Below the pieces are notes generated by a model. It was not told where the DNA came from, searched no databases, and saw only the letters and a program-made list of their open reading frames with translations. Positions 7,701 through 17,800 of a stretch of DNA of 49,148 nucleotides are shown piece by piece. The stretch covers positions 1 to 49,148 of the forward strand of contig JAGVPB010000087.1 of NCBI GenBank assembly GCA_020052415.1. The letters run 5' to 3'. The translations under genes were made by a program, and so were the position numbers. Origin of the DNA: Bacteroidales bacterium. Its GTDB lineage: Bacteria; Bacteroidota; Bacteroidia; Bacteroidales; JAADJA01. Position 1 is the first letter of the stretch; every line of letters starts with the position of its first letter.

Positions 7701-9416
7701 GGCATTCAGAAAGCCCGTTACCGATGCAAAAACAGTAATTGTATTAGATTGTCCCGCAATAATAATAGAGGTAAAAAATACGCCGTCTTCATCATCATTC
7801 CCATTATTGTCGTCCCCCATGGCATTGGGATGTGGCTGGCCATCAGGATCAGCATCAATTGACGCACCCATATAAATTGTAGGATCAATCAGATGCCTGG
7901 CGCCATTATTTACTAAAAGTGTTGGATACGCAGGATCAGGTGCATCGCCCCAATCAATATTGTTTTGAGGAGGCAGAAACGCCAAGATGGCCTGGTATAG
8001 ATCAGGGCGTGGCCCTATATTCCCGGTAAGACCAAAAACCTGGGGCTGGCTGTATGTTGCAAGGTGGTTTCGCATAAAAGCCGGTGAAGGAGGTGTGGAG
8101 GAAATATTTGCAAGATAGTATCCCTCAGCACATGCCAAAGCTCCCGTAACAATGGGTGAAGCGCTTGATGTACCATTAAAAGTTCCGGTATAGTAATAGT
8201 TTACACCTTCGGAATTATATAAAGTTCCATAACCTGTAGTTGTAACATTTTGTCCCCATCCCTGCAAGTCAAATCTTGAACCGTAGCTGGAAAAGGATAA
8301 CCTCTCCCGGTTATTGTAAGAAAATCCTCCTCCGGCGCCAACGATAATGGCTCCCGAATTACCGTACCAGGTTATCATATCGGTATCCATATTTCCATTA
8401 CCTCCCGCTTCTACAACATGAATCCCGTTTGCGACAGCATTTACAATAGCTGCATAAACCGCATTATTGGTTTGAGGAGTGTTGGTATTAGTCCACCATT
8501 CGATGGGGACGTAACCTCCGCTTCCGTCATAGTTCCATTGCTGCTCTAAAAGAATAATGTCTCCAGCTGATAAGTTTGAAATAGCTAATGCCATTGCCCC
8601 CGGTACATTCCAGGCAGGTGAGCCGGCAGGATAGTAAGTTCCGCAGGTTAAAATGTTTGCATCGTAACAGATTCCAGTAATACCCCAACCGTTATTATCA
8701 GCAACGAGTTGGCCTATAACAGCCGTTCCATGATCATTTCCAAATCCCGGATCTGCCCATGAATTCAATGAAGAACCAATTGCTTTTGTTATATCTGCAT
8801 GGTTATAATTCCAGCTATATTCAAGATCACAGATAGTTATTCCTGTTCCTGTTCCGCCTGTTTGGGTCCATGCAAAAAGGGCATCAATACCTGATGGATT
8901 CAAAGTTGCTTGCTTTAAATAGCCCTGATTGTTCTGATAATCAGGAGGCAGTGGAGGTTCAACCGGCAATGGATAAGGTTTCGCCTGATATATGCCCTCA
9001 AGTTCCTCCAGTTGCCGGCAAATTTGCCAGATGTCATGCCCTTTTGGGATTTTTAAGGAATAAATATTATTAAGGTTATAAACGGGTTGGCCGGTATTCC
9101 GTTCTCCATTCGCAGCCCATTGATCCAACTTAGTCTCGTCAACATCACAAAACCGCGACCACTGATGCCAGGCAAGAGCGCTCAATACATTATTTAGTCC
9201 TGCCGTTGCATTGGAATTGTGATCGGTCGGCTCGCCGTTTCTAATCCTTACTGCGGAAGATTCAACAAACATCACCTCAATGAGGTCATCTTCACAACGG
9301 TAATAACTGCTTTCATTCGTTAGATTGTTAGTTTTTATATCCTGGGAATATCCTGGATTTATGCCAATGATTACTACGATAAGGGTAAGTAATACATGAA
9401 GTGAAAGTTTTTTCAT
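4794..9416 (-). CDS. Secreted subtilisin-like (S8) protease with five GEVED units and dockerin-like module
   Basis: 1540 residues. After a signal peptide (MKKLSLHVLLTLIVVIIG...GYSQ) comes a prodomain of about 150 residues shared with the other subtilase in this window. The S8 catalytic domain has Asp in GITICDLEYSWNYNHADI (about residue 196), His in NDHGTAVIG (about 227), an oxyanion-type Asn in EAGGNGN, and Ser in NGTSSASP (about 417). Five tandem units of about 165 residues follow (from about 487 to 1305). Each has WGDAPD/FGDAPD, an Asp-rich loop, a WxDxNxNGSWADPG motif and a GEVEDY close, the signature of GEVED domains. The last about 230 residues are the recurrent module, ending WVPNLGEGSQVPN. 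Subtilases of this kind act outside the cell. The substrate is unknown, and the repeats look like a stalk. No classical type IX secretion C-terminal domain is visible. Confidence 0.88.
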   Translation of the reverse strand: MKKLSLHVLLTLIVVIIGINPGYSQDIKTNNLTNESSYYRCEDDLIEVMFVESSAVRIRNGEPTDHNSNATAGLNNVLSALAWHQWSRFCDVDETKLDQWAANGERNTGQPVYNLNNIYSLKIPKGHDIWQICRQLEELEGIYQAKPYPLPVEPPLPPDYQNNQGYLKQATLNPSGIDALFAWTQTGGTGTGITICDLEYSWNYNHADITKAIGSSLNSWADPGFGNDHGTAVIGQLVADNNGWGITGICYDANILTCGTYYPAGSPAWNVPGAMALAISNLSAGDIILLEQQWNYDGSGGYVPIEWWTNTNTPQTNNAVYAAIVNAVANGIHVVEAGGNGNMDTDMITWYGNSGAIIVGAGGGFSYNNRERLSFSSYGSRFDLQGWGQNVTTTGYGTLYNSEGVNYYYTGTFNGTSSASPIVTGALACAEGYYLANISSTPPSPAFMRNHLATYSQPQVFGLTGNIGPRPDLYQAILAFLPPQNNIDWGDAPDPAYPTLLVNNGARHLIDPTIYMGASIDADPDGQPHPNAMGDDNNGNDDEDGVFFTSIIIAGQSNTITVFASVTGFLNAWMDFNANGSWADPGEQVFTDVLLNPGINNMLYNVPLVPFSITTYTRFRFSTQPGLIYTGLAPDGEVEDYEILINEAIQYEFDFGDAPDPTYPTLLANNGAHHFIDPTIFLGSSIDGDPDGQSDPSALGDDNDGNDDEDGVIFYYPLNPGTTATVDVIASGFFFLNAWIDQDFNGSWADPGDHVFMDVPLVSGVNTLSFIISSPAGSVGNTFARFRFSSMTGLSFFGPAPDGEVEDYMIFIGDESQDVFDWGDAPDGPYPTYAPSFGAHHLIVPGIYLGTTIDGEPDGQPDPAALGDDNNGSDDEDGITFNLPIIPNQPSYIIVEASVPGFLNAWIDFNFNGSWADPGDQIFMDYPLNVGSNLLTFTSPPLGISGNTFARFRFSTLAGLSFTGPAPDGEVEDYMIFISEETQDVLDWGDAPDGPYPTFAANSGAHHLIVPGIFLGTIVDADPDGQPNPAALGDDNDGNDDEDGVNFNYPFIPGQPATIDVIASMAGFLNAWIDQDFNGSWADPGDHVFIDIPLNAGTNSITFIASPGGWTGNTFARFRFSTLAGLSYIGPASDGEVEDYVIFFGEETQDEFDFGDASDPTFPTLLANNGARHIIDGITFLGVGIDADPDGQPDPNALGDDNDGNDDEDGVTVIFPLSPGGTAGFDVIASVDGLLNAWIDFNGNGSWADAAEHVIIDQSLFAGSNWQLFSVPNFAQVGKTIARFRFSTVGGLNYDGLSPNGEVEDYELIIHGDVIVKLKVLLEGAYNGAEMTTDLNAGGVLPLSQPFDSDTTAKWYYTGSESVPSIPNADITDWVLVEFRDAPSASSATGSTVVARKAAFLKKDGSITGLDGINPIQVYGVFQYQPFVVIWHRNHLGVLSANPLVNTGVNEYGYEFPTSAGQAFGGVLGHKYLGGGVWGMISADGEPDGLVDADDYLVWRKTLGTSGYDPADYNLDTQVDNKDKNDQWVPNLGEGSQVPN
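5490..7960 (-). repeat. Five tandem GEVED-unit repeats, about 500 bp each
   Basis: Five in-frame copies of about 495-500 bases, beginning near 7955, 7460, 6960, 6460 and 5965 on the minus strand, inside the subtilase gene. The acidic loop codons give a recognisable plus-strand text (cctcatcatcattgccatc and variants) in each. Copies 3 and 4 are the most alike in protein sequence (WGDAPDGPYPT, GAHHLIVPGI). Copy 5 instead resembles the last GEVED unit of the gene at 33571-40635. Confidence 0.85.
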
Positions 9417-9573
9417 AAGATTACTGTTTTTAAATATTTATGTTTTCATTTATAAATATTGTTATGAGATAATCAAATTTCCTAATCTCTATACGTGTTA
9501 GATCCCCGCCATTTTATAGCGAGAAGTAAAATTTAAATAACTAAAATACCCCGATGCTCTGCGGCAGGGAGAA

Positions 9574-11775
9574 TCATTCCGGCACTAATGAACCGGCTCC
9601 CAAATTCGGCAGCCATTTATCATCCTTGTCTGGATTGTTTATCTGCCCATTCATGTTCAGGTCGCTTTCTTTATAGCCGGTAGTGCCGGATTGAACCTCC
9701 CATATATCGTTTTTATCCGCATTTTCAATAAGTCCGTTGCCGTCAGCATCACCGCTCATCATTCCCCATACACCCGGGGTTAACTCTTTATGGGCAGGAG
9801 CGCCGCCATATACCTGACCTGCGCCTGTGGAATAGTCGAATGTATGTAGGCCCGCACTTTCATTCATGGGTACCCCGGACATCACCGCAACATGATTCCG
9901 GTGATAAATAACAACGAATAGTTGTTGCTGAATACCGGCACTGAACCTTATAAGGGATGTCCCGTCCAAACCGGTAATACTTCCGTTGCTAAGTAAAAAA
10001 GCAGCCTGTTGTGAAAATGCCGTTACTCCCGTTGCCGAACCGGCATCAGCAGCATCCCGGGACTGAACCAGAACCCAATCAACAACATTACCGTTTGGAA
10101 TTGCAGCCACGCTTTCCGTCCCGCTGTAATTCCATGGAGGTGTATTAAATGGCTGGGAAAGGGGGATTAGACTTTCGGAATTCAGGTGCGTATTCATCGA
10201 GGCTCCGTTAAAGGGTCCCTCAAGGAAAACGGTGAGGTCTGTATCGAAATACCGGTCAATGTTCAGATTGTCAATATACAACCCGGCAAAAGTCGTGTTT
10301 GTATTCGACGACAGGACAAAAGCCAGCCGGGCATAATCCGTGCACAGGGAATCAGGAATGGTGATATTTTCCAGGTGCCAGCCTCCCAGGTTCCCGGTAT
10401 AGGTTTTAATCACCTGATAGATACCGTCATAATCATGATCAATGACAACATACCCGAAATCAAACCCAGACTGGGATATATGCCAGTAGGCAAAATTTAG
10501 TATATATGTTACCGGCATGCTTAAATCGAAAGGCTGGATCAGCCAGGAATAGGAATTGTCACTGTAGTTGCCGTTTAATACGGTTCCCCAAACGTTTGGA
10601 GCGCTGTAAGCCGACGCCGGACCACCGGCATAGGAAGGTGATCCCCATTGCCAGTCGCCGGTGGCATAAAATTCGCCATTGTCCGAATCAAAATTATTAC
10701 TGTAAGGAGCGTTGATAGCAACCTGCGGATATGCTGAGGCTTCGTTCGAATTTACCGATTCGCCTTCGGTATATACCGCCCTGACGACATAATAATTAAG
10801 CGTGCTGTTAACGGCAGAAACGTCAGTATAAGACAAGCCGGCAACATTATCCAGGAAATTGTATGGTCCGCCGGTGTTGGCAGAACGATAAACGTTATAC
10901 GAGGAGGCGCTTTTCCCGGCAGAGGGATAGAGTCCCTGAATCTCAGGTAACTTGATTGATAGAGCAAGGTTTGTGACATTAAAAGCGGGCGATAACCCAG
11001 AATTTAAAGTTAATACCGGAAGAAATCCATTCTTGTTCACAGGGATGGAAGGCGGCATAACGGATTTACTGAAATTATCCGTCATATAAGCACGCATAAT
11101 GAAATTCTCTGTCCATAATACCCACGTTGTGCCATTATTTACCGAATAGGCGCTTCTGCCGCTGCTGCTATTGTTATCCGTTCCGATAAAGGGACCAGTT
11201 GTTGACCCGGAAGGCCATTGGGTAACAACATAGAAAATGTCATTATAACTGACCGTCTGTGGAAAAGTAAGCGCAAGTACAGCCCATTCCCCGCCTGACA
11301 AAGGGGATGTGGTCACATTTACTGAAGTGAAGGATTGCCAGGGATTGATCAGATCCGGTTTTCCGGAGCCATCATCCGGACAAACCATAACCTTGTTCCA
11401 ACTAACCGGCGATACTGCTGAAGTCAGGATGGCGATATGGGTTACATCTCCGTTTACCGGCGCATTGAATTTTACATAAAAAAGGTCGTTGCCCGATGAT
11501 GGATTATTAAGCCAATACCATAACTCAGCCGAATTATCATCATAGCGGACTTCACCCTGGGGTGCCGGACTTTCCCATTCCAGTATAACTTCACTGTTTC
11601 CACCTAAGGCAGAAAGATTCCGTGGCGGGGGAACGTCATTATAAGCGTCATCTCCTCCCTGACCGAGAATTCCTCCCTGATAACCGCCGGTGAGAAATGC
11701 CTGTCCGAATCCTGAAAATGACAGTAACAGAATAAAAACTGTTAAAAAAATATTGTTTCGTTGCTTTGGTTTCAT
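9574..11775 (-). CDS. Exported adhesin-like protein: split FN3, MAM-like domain, dockerin-like module
   Basis: About 733 residues from the ATG at 11775, whose Met directly precedes a good signal peptide (MKPKQRNNIFLTVFILLL...GFGQ). An ATG at 11814 would add 13 residues and is possible. An FN3-like start (PPRNLSALGGNSEVILEWESP) is interrupted by a beta-rich insert of about 220 residues (LWYWLNNPSSGNDLFYVKF, FYVVTQWPSG). FN3 text then resumes (YNVYRSANTGGPYNFL, YYVVRAVYTEGESVNSNE). A cleaved-adhesin/MAM-like beta-sandwich follows at about 365-510 (DWQWGSPSYAGGP, WLIQPFDL, GLYIDNLNI). The recurrent module ends the protein (EGPFNGASMNTHLN to WLPNLGAGSLVPE). It lies 53 bases after the RHS gene stop (14 from the alternative ATG) and is probably co-transcribed with it. 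No catalytic motif was found; binding or adhesion is inferred. Confidence 0.75.
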   Translation of the reverse strand: MKPKQRNNIFLTVFILLLSFSGFGQAFLTGGYQGGILGQGGDDAYNDVPPPRNLSALGGNSEVILEWESPAPQGEVRYDDNSAELWYWLNNPSSGNDLFYVKFNAPVNGDVTHIAILTSAVSPVSWNKVMVCPDDGSGKPDLINPWQSFTSVNVTTSPLSGGEWAVLALTFPQTVSYNDIFYVVTQWPSGSTTGPFIGTDNNSSSGRSAYSVNNGTTWVLWTENFIMRAYMTDNFSKSVMPPSIPVNKNGFLPVLTLNSGLSPAFNVTNLALSIKLPEIQGLYPSAGKSASSYNVYRSANTGGPYNFLDNVAGLSYTDVSAVNSTLNYYVVRAVYTEGESVNSNEASAYPQVAINAPYSNNFDSDNGEFYATGDWQWGSPSYAGGPASAYSAPNVWGTVLNGNYSDNSYSWLIQPFDLSMPVTYILNFAYWHISQSGFDFGYVVIDHDYDGIYQVIKTYTGNLGGWHLENITIPDSLCTDYARLAFVLSSNTNTTFAGLYIDNLNIDRYFDTDLTVFLEGPFNGASMNTHLNSESLIPLSQPFNTPPWNYSGTESVAAIPNGNVVDWVLVQSRDAADAGSATGVTAFSQQAAFLLSNGSITGLDGTSLIRFSAGIQQQLFVVIYHRNHVAVMSGVPMNESAGLHTFDYSTGAGQVYGGAPAHKELTPGVWGMMSGDADGNGLIENADKNDIWEVQSGTTGYKESDLNMNGQINNPDKDDKWLPNLGAGSLVPE

Positions 11776-11828
11776 AGCCGTTGAACTTTTAAAATTATAC
11801 AATCTATTTAACATAAGGGATACTGGAA

Positions 11829-14800
11829 TTATCTCGCCAGATTATAAACCGGTCTGATATAGTATTTATCCAGGGCTTTGTCAACCCAGATATTGTCAGG
11901 ATTGAAATAGGGTATGGGTGGGTCCCACCAGATATCACCGGGAAATTCTCTCAAATATTCCGGATCCCACAGTATGCCGTCATTGAAACCGGGTGGGTTG
12001 ATCCCCGGCAGAAATCCATCAAGCCGATAGAATGGAGGCGGATCCCCAAAAATGTCGCGATTTGGTAATGGATACACGGGATCATACAGGTTTCCGTCAT
12101 CGGGGAATCCGAACGGTGGAAAAGGATTGCCCGGAACATTGGGCGGTAATCCCTGGCTGGGTCTGCGGTAATTACCAGGGCCAGGAGTAATAACCGGCTT
12201 TGGACGAATTGGATCTTCGCCGTCGCCATTCGGACACCCACCGGTTTTTTCGTATTCCGGCGGGCAGGGATGTTTCACTTCAACAGGCGTTCCGACTTCT
12301 TCCCGTGATTCCAAATCTTCCTGCCAATAACGGTAAATATATTCCCAGTAATCAATCTGCGCATTGGCACCGTTAAGGGCTTCCTCCATTTTACTCAGGG
12401 CATCCTTGTACTGCGCTTCCGATATCTGGGAGGCCGCCTCACCGGCAATGCCACCCACCAAGCCAACAACATTGCCTACTCCCGGAATGAGAGAGGTTCC
12501 GGTTGCCAGTACATTAATGGCTGTAGAAGCAGATGATGCATTGGCGGCATTATTTGCAGCTTGTTTAGCCTGTTTTACAAGGTTTTGGTCAATATCAACT
12601 GAAAAATATATCATCAGGTAAAAATAGAAGTACTGAATATAAGGATTGATCACTTTAACCGGCGTGTATCTCAGGAAGCATTTCTTCCGTTCCTGGTCCA
12701 TGAACAGCTCCTGATCTCTTTTGATATCAAGTGAACCCTCATGCCGGGAAGCAAACAACAATTCAATTTCAAAATCCGGATAATGGTAAAGGTGTATGTA
12801 TGATTCATCCTTTTGCACAATGTTATTGCCTTGTGAGCCTACCTTAAGTTGAAAGGCAAAATTCTTTCCGGTCATATCGGGTTTCTGCACAGGCGGCAAA
12901 ATCTGTAAGCCGGACGGATCAACCAGGTTTACCGGATTATTGAGTGCATAGGTATAAATATTTGGACCGTTGATCATACCTGCCGGGTCTTTCGAGAGGT
13001 ACCTGCTTACCAGAGGATTGTAATACCTTGCCCTGTAAAAATAGAGATTGCTGAAGGAATCGAATTCCCTGCCGGTGTATTTGAAAGGTTGTTCAATCAA
13101 CTCATTCTGAAACAGGATTCCGCCGAAGGGATCATAGTGATAGTCACCAGTCTGAATACCCGCCTGATCAATGGTTCTGATCACACTTCCCTGTCCGTCA
13201 AAATAATAAAAAGCGGTATTTCCATCTTTATTGATGCAGATCGGTTCATCAATCGTCGGTCCGTAAGTGTAGGTAGCGAGAGGGATCCCGAGGGCATTGT
13301 ATTCGCCAAGCACATTATGCAGTGAGGGTTTACTGTAAAAATTGCTCCAGAGATTTTCGTAATCGGCAAATACAAACAACTGGTTTGATCCTGTAGCTGA
13401 GCCTAAACGATCACCCAGAGCCGAATATTTATAGAATGCCGGCATGCCGTTCACTACTGCTGTGGAAAGCCGGTTATTATAATCATACTGGTACTGGCTC
13501 ATGGATGAGAAGGATGTTTTCATCATCAAATTTCCGTTGTTGTCGTAGTTGTAGTTCGAATTTGTCTTGCTGTCGAATAACAGCCGGTTGTCGTTGTCGT
13601 AGTTGAAAAAGTAAGGAACCGCGTTTTCGGTCATATTAGTCCTGTTCCCGGCAGGGTCGTACTGGAAGGTATGAATATCTCCCGATGGGAACTGAACTTC
13701 GGTTAACCGGTATAAATCATCATATTCATAGTTAGTTATCTGTGACCCGTTTTCTGTTTTGCTTAATTTATTGCCAACATTATCATAACTGTAATTAATG
13801 GTCGAAAGAATGGCTTTGGAGTTGTCCTGAATGGTTAATGCAGTTGTCCGTCCGGCAGCATCATAAGAATAAGTTGTCATTGTTTGATTGGGATATTCAA
13901 GTCCTGTCCTTCTGTTCGCTGCATCGTACCCATATTTCGTAGTATCACCGTTTGGGTCAACCAGTGAGGATAACCGGTAAATGTCATCGTAAAAGTATTC
14001 CGTCACAAGTCCTTCGGGATTGGTCATGGTAAGCCTGTTTCCTGCTGAATCATAGGTGTAAGAACAGGATTTTGTAAACATTCCCCCGTAATCCAACGCA
14101 ACTGAAGTAACCCTGTTGGCAGCATCGTAAGTTTTGGTTGTAATATCACCAAGGCTTCCCGTATTGGCAACCTGTGTAATGTTCCCGACCGGATCAAAGG
14201 TATAGGATACGGTTGTTGCATCTGGATAGGTTTCAAGCACAAGCTGATCGCGGGTATCGTATGAATAGAGTATCGTGTTTCCGTTGGGATCGGTTTTGGC
14301 AGTCCTGTTGCCAGAGGCATCGTATGAATAGGTGTTTACAAAACCCATCGGTGACCCTTCGAATGCGAGCCTGTTCAGGTGGTCATATCCGTAACTTGTG
14401 GTATTACCGATCTGGTCGGTAACCGATGTTCTGTTGCCCGCTTTATCATAAGAATAGATTAACGAAGAACCAAGTGCATCGGTGGTAACAACCGGTCTGT
14501 TTAGTGCATCGTAAGTGTACAGGGTAGTGTTCGCGTTTGCGTCGGTAACCGAAATCCGGTTTCCAAGAGCGTCATATGCATAAGTTGAAATTCCTCCGGC
14601 GGTACCGGTTGTTGAAATAATCCGGTTCAGTGCATCATAAGCATAGATGGCAACATTTCCAAGCGGATCGGTGGTGGATGTTTTATTCCCGGCTGCGTCG
14701 TAGGTTAATGAAACCGATGCGCCCAGGGCATTTGTAATACTTGTTATGCGGTTCAGAGCATTATAGGACGTGGTCGTTGTTTTGCCATTAGCATCGGTTT

Positions 14801-17800
14801 CGCTTAGGAGGTTTCCCACCGCATCATAACCGTAAGTCAAAATACTTCCAAGGGGATCTTCCTTGCTGATATTCCGGTTTAATGCATCGTAACTGTACTG
14901 GGTTACATCGCCATTCTCATTTGTTTCCGTAATCCTGTTTCCGGCAGAATCATAAGCGTTCAGCGTAACACCTCCTGCAGGATCTGTCGAGGAAATGATA
15001 CGGTTCAGGACATCGTAAGCAAATGTAGTTGTATGCCCATTGGGATCGGTGACAGTTGTTTTATTTCCGTTTGAATCGTAAGTGTAGGAGGTGACACCGC
15101 CCAGGGCGTTGGTTACCGTCTGAAGCCTGCCTGCCGCATCATAAACATAGGTTGTGGTTTTTCCACGCGGATCGGTACTGGAAATCAAATAACCGATAGC
15201 ATCGTATATGTAATTTGTAGAATCGCCCAAAGGACCAACAATCCGAACCAACCTGTTCAGACCATCATAAGTATAATGGGTTGAATTTCCAAGGGGGTTG
15301 GTAACGGTTATCCTGTTTCCTGAAGGATCGTATCCAAATGCTGTAATATTACCAAGTGCATCGGCAACATTGATCACCTGGTTGATCTGATTATAAGTCC
15401 GGGTTGTTGTATTGCTGTTTGGATCGGTTTCCGTGATTTGGTTGCCATTGGCATCATAACTAAAAAGTGCAGCGCCGCCGAGTGGATCGGTAATGGTTGT
15501 GCGCCGGTTCAGCGCATCGTAAGTATATAGTGTTGTATGGCCATTTGCATTGGTTGATGATATTTTATTTCCGGCAGGATCATACTGGTACAATTCCGTT
15601 CCGCCGGCAGGATTGGTCATCGAAACAATCCGGCTTAATCCATCATAGGCGTAAGTAGTAACATTCCCGTTAACGTCGGTAGCAGAACTTATATTTCCGG
15701 CAGCATCCAGAGAGAATGAATTGGTTCCACCGAGCGCATCCGTCACCGTTACCAACCTCCCCCTGTTGTCGTATGCAAAGTTGGTGATATTTCCGTTGGG
15801 ATCAGTTTCGCTTATTTTTTTACCTGCCGGATCGTAAGAATACCTGTGTTTATGACCCAGCATATTCATGGTGGAGTCAAGACGGTTAAGTTCATCATAA
15901 TAGAAGAATATTGGATTTCCCAATGCATCAGTTTCCGTGATCATATTGCTGTTGGCGTCATAAACATAACTTGTTATGCCGCCAAGTGCATCGGTTTTTG
16001 AGATTCTCCTGTTGTTGTAATCATAAGAATCAGAATTCGTGAATCCGTTGGCATCGGTTTCGGTAAGCCTGTTGCCTTCCGCATCATAGGTGTAGCTGAC
16101 AGTGTTACCCAGCGCATTGGTAATATCGGTTAACCTGTTCAAGCCATCATAAACAAAGGTTGTGGTATTTCCGCCGGCATCCGTTTCGCTTATCCTGTTT
16201 CCAACTGCATCATAAAAATAATATCTCACGTTGCCAAGAGGATTCGTTTCCGAAATAACCCGGTTCAGCGAATCATAAGCATAGAGGGCTGTAAATCCGT
16301 TTTCATCAGTCGTTGCCACCCTGTTTCCGCGGGCATCGTAAGCGTAGAGTTTTGAAAATCCGAGATCATCGGTCACTGAAGTCAGCCTGCAGCAATCATA
16401 AGTGTAGGAAGTAAGGTTTCCCAGCGGATCAGTGACCGACGTTTGGTGGCTTCTTTCATCGTAAACAAAATCGGAATAGGAAGCGTCAGGATAAGTTATT
16501 TTTATTAGGCGGTCAAGTCCGTCATAGGAGTAAACGGTTGTGTTGCCGTTTTCGTTGGTCTCCCAAATACGGTTATTATTGGCATCATATCCGCATTTTG
16601 TGGAATCGCCTTTCGGATTCACCGTTTTAACCAGCCTGTTCAGGACATCATAAAAATATAAAGTTGCGTTGCCATTTTTATCGGTAAATGAAGTTTTACA
16701 TCCGGAAGGTGACCAGGAATATAAGAAGGCATCACTGTTTGCATCAGTAACCGATAACAGGTTTCCGCATCCATCATAGGCAAATTGAGTGGTATAACCG
16801 TTCTTATTGGTTTGACTTATCATGTTACCGGATCCATCATAAGCACGGGTTACCAGGTATCCGAGCGGGTCGGTTTCACTGATCTGGTTGCCGTTCGCAT
16901 CATAGCTGCATTGATACACATTGCTGTTTGGATCGGTGAATGTCATGTAACTATTGTGAACAGGGTGATAGGTGTATAGTTTTGTGAAACCCAATGGACC
17001 TTTTTCCTCAAGTATCAGACCTTTGCTGTTGTAGGTATAATTCACCTTATTTCCGTTTGCATCGGTTATTTGAGTTATATTGTTGTCGGAATCATAAACA
17101 AACGAAGATTGTCCTGAAGGAAGTTGAATGGCAGTGACCCTTCCCTGTACATCATAAGTGTAGGTTGTGGTTTGGTTTCCGGATGATGCGAATTCAACAG
17201 CGATAGTTGAATTACTGCCGGAATCGTAGGTAAACGATTTGCTTGTGCTCTCTGCGGGGCAGGTAATCTCATCCACTGCTTTGTTCGCATTATATGAAAT
17301 AACGAACTCCGTAAAACGTGCGTCAATAATGTGCAAAAGATTTCGCCAGAGTCCGTAACTATACGCAATCATCTGTCCCGCCGGGTCAGTAACCTTTATC
17401 ATATTCCCGTAAGCATCGTACTCATAAGTGCATGTCCGGTTCGGCGTCACACTTAAATCCTGAATCTGGGATAAAAATCCCTGGGTATTGTACAGGAAAG
17501 AAACGACCCGTCCGCAGGCATCGGTCATGGAAGTCAATATTCCGCCGGAATAAGAAAAATCAAGTTCATTTCCGTTCCTGTCGGCAACACGGGTAACTTT
17601 TTTATGGGTATTATCCTCAAAATAAAAAACCTGTCGGTTGACGGTGGTCAACGAGTATTTGCCGGGTTGGTACTCCGACAGCGAATCAAATACGCCAACA
17701 GGAGGATCATAACCTGTACCATTCCATGTAAAAATATCCTGGTTTCCGTCGCCCCTCTCGATAGTAATGGAATCACCACTGACGGAATAAAACAAATTGC

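Noticed and set aside
5643-7875. Several plus-strand open frames of 60-95 codons
   Set aside because: They are antisense shadows of the Asp-rich GEVED repeats, whose codons make stop-free reverse frames; no start context or homology.
13090-17450. Regular repeats suggestive of a CRISPR array
   Set aside because: The repeats are in-frame YD protein repeats without conserved direct repeats of 24-40 bases separated by unique spacers; no cas genes.
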